A stretch of 6,395 nt of DNA from assembly GCA_020720565.1 (NCBI GenBank), contig DYOK01000157.1, forward strand, positions 1 to 6,395. The letters are read 5' to 3'. The notes beneath the pieces were generated by a model. It saw nothing but the letters and a program-made list of their open reading frames with translations, was not told the origin of the DNA and ran no database searches. Below, piece after piece: positions 1 through 4,963 of the stretch (positions are counted from its first letter, which is position 1; each line of letters opens with the position of its first letter). Both the position numbers and the translations under genes were made by a program. Source of the stretch: Acetofilamentum sp. (lineage in GTDB: Bacteria; Bacteroidota; Bacteroidia; Bacteroidales; JAFGXI01).

Positions 1-2
1 GT

Positions 3-107
3 TCATTAGATTCAGTTTATATCGAATTAAACAAATCTATTGATATTTTCGACTCACGACAAGACCCTATCAAGATAAACGACCCGAAAAGAAAGCCCTG
101 CACGTAA
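3..107 (+). CDS. Possible 3' end of an upstream gene (partial)
   Basis: An open frame enters from the left edge and gives 34 codons before TAA at 105-107. The peptide begins SLDSVYIELNKS and ends KRKPCT; it is hydrophilic and its codon choice resembles the other genes here. The other two forward frames stop at 7-9 and 41-43, and all three reverse frames have stops within the first 40 bases, so this is the only frame that could be a gene tail. I do not recognise a family and the piece is too short to assign a function. It may equally be a chance open frame; the flanking sequence would settle it. Confidence 0.35.
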   Translation, partial: SLDSVYIELNKSIDIFDSRQDPIKINDPKRKPCT

Positions 108-330
108 CAGCAGTTACCCTAAAAAGGTGATTTCGTGTTCAAAATCAAGTTTTGTGGTAAAAGCCCACCTTTCTGGCAGCATCCAACTGTTTCTGTTGTA
201 GCCAAATCCAATTGTTTCTGTCGATGCAATTTGACTTTCTGTCTAAAAAAAGATGGTCAATGATAATGAAATTTCGAACTTTCCTATACCAGAGTAAGCT
301 CGGACAAAAGAGTAACAAAGCAATAAATCA
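108..330. other. Non-coding upstream region
   Basis: No convincing gene lies in this stretch. It contains a possible nested hairpin: AAAGGTG at 123-129 can pair with CACCTTT at 166-172, enclosing a smaller CAAAA/TTTTG stem (140-144 with 150-154). It also contains the TTTCTG repeat cluster at 170-243, listed separately. No run of T follows the hairpin, so it does not look like an intrinsic terminator. The region ends at the promoter of the peptidase gene and could hold regulatory sites for it. Confidence 0.5.
170..243. repeat. Four degenerate TTTCTG repeats
   Basis: TTTCTG occurs at 170-175, 190-195, 215-220 and 236-241, with spacings of 20, 25 and 21 bases. The two middle copies lie in longer matching blocks: 181-198 and 206-223 agree at 16 of 18 positions (ATCCAAYTGTTTCTGTYG). 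The outer copies keep a looser CAA...TTTCTG pattern. Spacing close to two helical turns would suit binding sites on one face of the DNA upstream of the promoter at 331-361, but decay of a tandem repeat is equally possible. Confidence 0.5.
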
Positions 331-361
331 TTGACTAAATCAAATCTTTATAGTAAATTTG
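331..361 (+). promoter_or_regulatory. Bacteroidota housekeeping promoter for the C25 peptidase gene
   Basis: TTG at 331-333 (within TTGAC) is followed after 20 bases by TAAATTTG at 354-361, a perfect match to the Bacteroidota -7 element TAnnTTTG with the expected distance to the -33 TTG. Transcription would begin near 366-369, giving a leader of roughly 15-18 bases before the ATG at 384. The leader AATTGAGAAACTT has no Shine-Dalgarno sequence, which is normal for this phylum. Confidence 0.8.
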
Positions 362-383
362 GAGTGAACAAATTGAGAAACTT

Positions 384-3300
384 ATGAAAACTTTTTTCTA
401 CTACGGGCTTTTATTATGGATTAGTGTATTTAATCTACAAGCCCAACAAAAAATTGCCTTACAAACTGCTACCGCATCGCAAAAGCTTACCCTTGTTAAA
501 AAGGCTAACGCAGAGTTGACTTTTCTAAACTCCATTTCAACAATCGAGTTGACTCAAAAGAGCATCCACGGCCAAAGCTTTATAGAGTTAAGTAGCCAGG
601 GATTATACAAATCGAATCAAATAGGAAATCCAGATTTGCCTAGCCTAAACAAACTAATCGAGATACCAATTGGTGCCGAAATCGAAATTGTATTAGCCGA
701 TTACGACGAGGAAGTGATCGATTTAAACACATCATATTCCGACTTGATTCAACCCGTACAAGCTGCCTATTCTAAAAGTCAATCGCCTAGCGATATCCCA
801 TTTACTCAAAACCAATCCATTTACCAATCCAACCAATTTTTTGGCTCTCAAACAGTTAACGTTGAATATATTGGCGAATCGAGAGGCCTTAGAATTGGGC
901 GACTGACGGTTAATCCATTTAGTTACAACCCTCAAACCAACACACTCAAAATAAAAAACAATTTGGTCTTTACTGTAAAATTCAAGAATGCAGATTTGGC
1001 CAGTACACAAGCTAGAAAACAACAGTTCTACTCACCTGCATTTGCCTCCTTACAATCGAAAATAATTTCGATTGACAACCCAATTACTCGCGATCAAATT
1101 GTCGACTATGGACCAGTAAAATATATTATTGTATCGCCTCGAAGCTTCGAAACGACTTTACAACCTTTCGTAGAATGGAAAACCTTGAAAGGATTTAACG
1201 TAATCGAAGCCTATACCGATGTCATTGGAAGCACCACCGCAGCCATTAAAACGTATTTACAAAACCAATATAACAGTCCATCGGATGGTGTTGCTCCATC
1301 ATACGTGCTATTTGTTGGGGATATTGCACAAATTCCTGCATTCAACAGTTCAAATTCAGGCGATGGAGGTACTGATCACATTACCGACTTATACTACTGC
1401 GAATATACTGGAGACTACATCCCTGAATTATACTATGGACGTTTTTCGGCCACTTCGATTGCAGAACTGACCCCACAAATCGACAAAACCATTGAATACG
1501 AAAAATATTTAATGGCAGACCCTTCATTCTTAAACGAAGCCGTATTGGTAGCAGGGGTTGATGGCAGCAATGCACCAAGTTTTGGTAACGGTCAAATTTA
1601 TTATGGTATTAACGAATATTTTAATGCGGCTCATGGCTACACCGATGTACACACCTATCTCTATGGCAGCGGTTCACCAATTACTTCTGATAACGCTGGA
1701 GCTTCAGCCGATATAATTTCTAAAGTATCGGAAGGTGCTGGCTTTGTAAACTATACTGCACATTGCGATTGGGACGGTTGGTCAGACCCATCTTTCAACG
1801 TTAACGATGTGGCAGGATTGACTAACTCTGGTCAATATTCGCTTATGGTGGGTAATTGCTGCCGCTCGAATCGTTTTAACGAAACCAATGCATGCTTTGG
1901 AGAACGCATGATGCGGGCCAATAATGCAGGTGTTATTGGATATATCGGGGGTTCGGACTATAGTTATTGGGACGAAGACTTTTATTGGGGTGTGGGCGTA
2001 AGCACACTCGATATTACAGCTGGTAACGCAAATTTACACAATTATGCCAATACAAATTTAGGGGCCTACGATGGTGCTTTTCACGAACATGGCGAAGCAG
2101 AAGCCAACTGGCATGTTACTTCTGGCCAAATGATGTACTTTGGTAATATTGCCGTTACCGAAGGTGGAACTGGCTTTGTTGAGTATTATTGGGAAATTTA
2201 CCATTTAATGGGCGACCCCAGTTTGATGCCCTATTTTACGACACCTTCCGCTCTTACCACCTCATACGCTTCGTCAGTACCAGTTGGAACAAACAGTTTA
2301 CTGGTCCAAACCAACGCACCAGGCTGCTATGTGGCTATATCAAACGATGGCATCTTGCTTGATGCACAATTAGCCGATGTAAATGGTAATATCACCTTAA
2401 ATTTTGATGCATTCTCAAGCACAGGAACAGCCAAGGTGGTAGCCACAAAACAGAATATGGCACCGTTTATTGGCACTTTGCAAATTATTGTAGGTACCGA
2501 ACCACCAATTGCTCAATTTGTAGGAACACCAACCACAATCTACGAAAACCAATCGGTTCAATTTACCGACCAATCGTCAAATGGAGCTACTTCTTGGTCA
2601 TGGAATTTTGGTGATGGACAAACCGCTACAAATCAGCATCCAAGCCATACCTATACCACAGCAGGCAGCTATACTGTAAGTCTTACAGCAAGTAACACCA
2701 ATGGTAACGACATTGAAGAGAAGCTTAACTATATCACAGTTAATGCCATAACTCAAGTTCCAGATGTCGACTTTACAGCCAATGTAACCAGTATTTTAGC
2801 TGGAGAGACCGTCAACTTTACCGATTTAAGTACCCTATTGCCCAACGAATGGCTGTGGGATTTTGGCGACGGCGGTACTTCGACTACACAACACCCTTCG
2901 CACACATACAACACCGAAGGCTTTTACACCGTAACTTTGACTGCAACCAACACAATTGGTGCCGGAGTTGAAACTAAAACAAATTATATCGAGGTCACCA
3001 TGGAGCCATATTGCGATGCATCTTCCGCAGGAACAAATTACGAAAATATTACGAATGTCACCTTCGGAACCATTAACAACAGCTCCGCTTCGAGCGGCTA
3101 TGCCGACTATACCAATCTATCGACTGATATCAACGCCGGCAGTTCATACACGTTTACAGTAACGTATGATGGAACCTACAACACCGACAGAGTATATGTT
3201 TGGATTGACTTTAATCAGAATCAAATTTTTGAAACCAACGAAAAATTTGATGTGGCAAGTGGTCGAGGAAACAATAGCCCTTACGATTATAGCATTGCCA

Positions 3301-3908
3301 TTCCTTCGAATGCAATATGCGGCACAACCAAAATGCGTGTACGACTGAACGATTCCAATTCAGGTTCGAACGATACACCTTGTGGTGAATCGAACTGGGG
3401 CGAAGTTGAAGATTACAATGTATTCATTGTTAATTTGCCTGTAGCCGATTTCAATATAACACAGACCGATAATCAAGTCCATTTTACAAATAACAGCTCC
3501 AATGCCAGCATATATCAATGGAATTTTGGTGATGGAAACACTTCGAACTTACCCAACCCGACCCACAGCTATTCTAGCAATGGAAACTACACTGTAGAGT
3601 TAACTGTAAGTAACGATTGCGGATCAACTTCGGTCAATCACACGGTTAACATTACATCATTAGGATTATCTCAAGTGGTTAACGGCATCGGGATTTACCC
3701 CATTCCTGCAAGCGAAAAAATGAATATCAAATATACCAGCAATGATTATTCGTATAAAATTATTTCAATTGATGGCCGCGAAGTGATTAGTGGAAAATCT
3801 AATAATAGCGTCCAAATCATAGATATTTCGGATTTAACGCCTGGTATTTATCAAGTACAGATTCAAACATCAAACGAAATATTGAGCAGATCTGTAGTAA
3901 TTGAATAA
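384..3908 (+). CDS. Secreted gingipain-family (C25) cysteine peptidase with PKD, GEVED and T9SS sorting domains
   Basis: This encodes a 1174-residue multidomain protein, probably exported by Sec and then across the outer membrane by the type IX system. Seen in order: signal peptide 1-20 (cleavage after LQA); C25-type propeptide about 25-235; catalytic domain about 245-615; Ig-like C25 C-terminal domain about 618-704; PKD repeats about 708-787 and 794-871, both with FGDG and HPSHTY; a GEVED domain about 877-1015 (WIDFNQN, NWGEVEDYNV); a third PKD about 1019-1090; and a type A sorting domain about 1094-1174 (GIYPIPAS, LTPGIYQVQI). Ungapped comparison with remembered RgpB sequence (VNYTGH...LTNS...AC) puts the His-Cys dyad at H460 and C493, 33 residues apart as in RgpB. 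The usual HG and AC motifs read HC and CC. The stretch near the RgpB arginine-pocket aspartate (FGNGQIYYG, 400-408) has no acid, so arginine specificity is not suggested. The PKD and GEVED modules probably bind glycans or surfaces. The gene is monocistronic, between its promoter and a strong terminator. The family call is firm; the substrate is unknown. Confidence 0.93.
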   Translation: MKTFFYYGLLLWISVFNLQAQQKIALQTATASQKLTLVKKANAELTFLNSISTIELTQKSIHGQSFIELSSQGLYKSNQIGNPDLPSLNKLIEIPIGAEIEIVLADYDEEVIDLNTSYSDLIQPVQAAYSKSQSPSDIPFTQNQSIYQSNQFFGSQTVNVEYIGESRGLRIGRLTVNPFSYNPQTNTLKIKNNLVFTVKFKNADLASTQARKQQFYSPAFASLQSKIISIDNPITRDQIVDYGPVKYIIVSPRSFETTLQPFVEWKTLKGFNVIEAYTDVIGSTTAAIKTYLQNQYNSPSDGVAPSYVLFVGDIAQIPAFNSSNSGDGGTDHITDLYYCEYTGDYIPELYYGRFSATSIAELTPQIDKTIEYEKYLMADPSFLNEAVLVAGVDGSNAPSFGNGQIYYGINEYFNAAHGYTDVHTYLYGSGSPITSDNAGASADIISKVSEGAGFVNYTAHCDWDGWSDPSFNVNDVAGLTNSGQYSLMVGNCCRSNRFNETNACFGERMMRANNAGVIGYIGGSDYSYWDEDFYWGVGVSTLDITAGNANLHNYANTNLGAYDGAFHEHGEAEANWHVTSGQMMYFGNIAVTEGGTGFVEYYWEIYHLMGDPSLMPYFTTPSALTTSYASSVPVGTNSLLVQTNAPGCYVAISNDGILLDAQLADVNGNITLNFDAFSSTGTAKVVATKQNMAPFIGTLQIIVGTEPPIAQFVGTPTTIYENQSVQFTDQSSNGATSWSWNFGDGQTATNQHPSHTYTTAGSYTVSLTASNTNGNDIEEKLNYITVNAITQVPDVDFTANVTSILAGETVNFTDLSTLLPNEWLWDFGDGGTSTTQHPSHTYNTEGFYTVTLTATNTIGAGVETKTNYIEVTMEPYCDASSAGTNYENITNVTFGTINNSSASSGYADYTNLSTDINAGSSYTFTVTYDGTYNTDRVYVWIDFNQNQIFETNEKFDVASGRGNNSPYDYSIAIPSNAICGTTKMRVRLNDSNSGSNDTPCGESNWGEVEDYNVFIVNLPVADFNITQTDNQVHFTNNSSNASIYQWNFGDGNTSNLPNPTHSYSSNGNYTVELTVSNDCGSTSVNHTVNITSLGLSQVVNGIGIYPIPASEKMNIKYTSNDYSYKIISIDGREVISGKSNNSVQIIDISDLTPGIYQVQIQTSNEILSRSVVIE

Positions 3909-3926
3909 AAAAATCTTTAACTTCGT

Positions 3927-3961
3927 AGAGGCTGTAATCATATAAACTACAGCCTCTTTTT
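3927..3961 (+). terminator. Intrinsic terminator after the peptidase gene
   Basis: AGAGGCTGTA (3927-3936) pairs perfectly over 10 bp with TACAGCCTCT (3948-3957) across an 11-base loop, and the 3' arm runs into five T residues (3957-3961). It begins 18 bases after the TAA of the peptidase gene. Because it ends only 16 bases before the clpS start, it should separate the two genes transcriptionally unless there is read-through. Confidence 0.9.
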
Positions 3962-3977
3962 GCATCAATAAATTAAA

Positions 3978-4265
3978 ATGATTTGTATGAGCCATTCGAA
4001 AGAACAAACACAGTCCAACTCAAATACATTTCCACACCAAAAAGGAACCTTGGTTTTATTGAACGACGATTTCAACACTTTTGATTTTGTCATCGATACT
4101 TTAATTGAGATTTGCAATCACGAAAACGAACAAGCCGAACAATGTGCCACATTGACGCACTACAGAGGGTTTTGTGAAATTAAAAAAGGTGACCTCAAAG
4201 AATTAATGTTGATTAAAACCCAGATTGAAGAACGAAACTTGACTTGTAGAATTGACTCATATTAA
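3978..4265 (+). CDS. clpS: ATP-dependent Clp protease adaptor ClpS
   Basis: ClpS is a small cytoplasmic adaptor that delivers proteins with destabilising N-terminal residues (the N-end rule) to a ClpA/ClpC-ClpP protease. The 95-residue product has a flexible polar N-terminal tail (1-22) and then the ClpS core: LVLLNDDFNTFDFVIDTL at 25-42, QAEQCATLTHYRG at 52-64, and a final strand CRIDSY. N29, D30 and H61 match the E. coli residues N34, D35 and H66 that hold the substrate alpha-amino group. The E. coli pocket residues M40 and M62 align with F35 and A57, so the pocket lining may differ; TFDFV in this place is, as far as I recall, usual for Bacteroidota ClpS. The start at 3978 has a second ATG at 3987 (MSHSKEQ) that could serve instead; neither has a ribosome binding site. 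It stands alone, with a terminator before it and a 152-bp gap after it, and no clp partner gene in view. Confidence 0.9.
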   Translation: MICMSHSKEQTQSNSNTFPHQKGTLVLLNDDFNTFDFVIDTLIEICNHENEQAEQCATLTHYRGFCEIKKGDLKELMLIKTQIEERNLTCRIDSY

Positions 4266-4388
4266 TAATCCTTAATATTGACCCATCTAGACCTAATACA
4301 TCACATACTAAACACGCTAATTTTTAAGTATCCAGTCACTAATTGACAAAAAATAAAATATTTTCCATTTTCAATGCAACTTTATTAA

Positions 4389-4396
4389 TCCATTTG
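4389..4396 (+). promoter_or_regulatory. Candidate -7 element for the sigma/anti-sigma unit
   Basis: TCCATTTG at 4389-4396 matches the Bacteroidota TAnnTTTG element except for C in place of A, and lies 21 bases before the ATG at 4418, much as the strong promoter lies 22 bases before the peptidase start. No TTG sits at the -33 distance (TTT at 4368-4370 is the nearest), so this is weak as a housekeeping promoter. A promoter read by the ECF sigma factor itself is possible, but I know no consensus to test. The rest of the 4266-4417 gap shows no clear terminator or gene. Confidence 0.3.
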
Positions 4397-4402
4397 TAGT
4401 CT

Positions 4403-4410
4403 AGGAAAGG
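4403..4410 (+). promoter_or_regulatory. Shine-Dalgarno-like sequence before the sigma gene
   Basis: AGGAAAGG ends 7 bases before the ATG at 4418. Such purine-rich sites are uncommon in Bacteroidota, and neither the peptidase gene nor clpS has one. It supports 4418 as the start; the next in-frame ATG is at codon 30, inside sigma region 2. Confidence 0.45.
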
Positions 4411-4417
4411 TTAGGGT

Positions 4418-4963
4418 ATGCTTACACTAAACGAAGTAATAAAAGGGTGTCAAAGTCATGATCGAAGAGCTCAAAAAGCTCTTTACGACAAGTACGCATC
4501 CTTAATGCTTGGAATTTGTGTAAGATACGCAAAAGATAAACAAGAAGCAGAAGATGTGATGCAAGACGGATTTATTAAAATATTTTCGAGTATTGACCAG
4601 TTCTCTGAACAAGGCTCATTTGAAGGCTGGATGAAACGAATTATGGTCAATACAGCCATTTCTAACTATCGTAAAAATCTTAAACATTACTATCAAGTTG
4701 ATATTGATGAGCCGCATGTTAAAGCCATTGGCGACAATTGGGAGCCAAGCGAGTACAGTCACAATGAATTAATGGGTGTAATAAAATCCTTACCCGATGG
4801 TTACAAAATGGTTTTTAACTTATATGCCATCGAAGGATATAAACACAAAGAAATTGCAGATCTGCTAGGAATTGACGAAACGACTTCAAAATCGCAATAT
4901 TCCAGAGCAAAAAAACAAATTCAAAGCAAACTATTCGAACTCAGTAAAATTAAACAAAGCTAA
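4418..4963 (+). CDS. ECF-type RNA polymerase sigma factor (sigma-70 family)
   Basis: This encodes a 181-residue extracytoplasmic-function sigma factor, which would direct RNA polymerase to a dedicated promoter set. Region 2 covers about 14-86, with the polymerase-binding segment EAEDVMQDGFIKIF at 43-56 and the promoter-melting/recognition part FEGWMKRIMVNTAISNYRK at 68-86. A short acidic linker (about 90-115) leads to region 4 at about 117-173, with SLPDGYKMVFNLYAIEG followed by the helix-turn-helix HKEIADLLGIDETTSKSQ (143-160) and SRAKKQIQSKL. Regions 1 and 3 are absent, as expected for ECF factors. The length is typical. The stop codon overlaps the start of the next gene (TAATG), indicating translational coupling with the probable anti-sigma protein. 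The ECF subgroup and regulon cannot be told from sequence alone. It belongs to the large Bacteroidota set followed by barrel-bearing membrane proteins, not to the SusC/FecI type preceded by FecR. Confidence 0.93.
   Translation: MLTLNEVIKGCQSHDRRAQKALYDKYASLMLGICVRYAKDKQEAEDVMQDGFIKIFSSIDQFSEQGSFEGWMKRIMVNTAISNYRKNLKHYYQVDIDEPHVKAIGDNWEPSEYSHNELMGVIKSLPDGYKMVFNLYAIEGYKHKEIADLLGIDETTSKSQYSRAKKQIQSKLFELSKIKQS

Noticed and set aside
104..117. GTAAC-AGCA-GTTAC hairpin at the end of the possible upstream gene as a terminator
   Set aside because: The stem is only 5 bp, is not GC-rich and is followed by CCCTAAAAAGG, not a T run.
170..243. TTTCTG repeats as a CRISPR array
   Set aside because: The repeats are too short and degenerate, the intervals are only 14-19 bases between cores, and no cas gene is present.
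732..1578. Open frames inside the peptidase gene: reverse strand 732-1022 and 1381-1578, forward frame 1219-1470
   Set aside because: They are antisense or frame-shifted shadows of a gene with continuous recognisable domains, and their translations resemble no family.
1857..1859. C492 as the catalytic cysteine of the C25 peptidase
   Set aside because: Ungapped alignment with RgpB places the nucleophile at C493 with the same 33-residue distance from the catalytic His; C492 replaces the preceding Ala. The choice still rests on alignment alone.
2956..3348. Two short forward open frames within the PKD/GEVED part
   Set aside because: They lie in a different frame within well-conserved domain sequence and have no promoter or family resemblance.
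3918..3925. TAACTTCG as a -7 promoter element for clpS
   Set aside because: It is one base off the consensus, but the nearest TTG (3901-3903) is only 14 bases away and the terminator lies between it and clpS.
4301..4331. ATACTAA...TTAAGTAT as a terminator after clpS
   Set aside because: The stem is AT-only apart from one pair, imperfect, and has no T tract after it.
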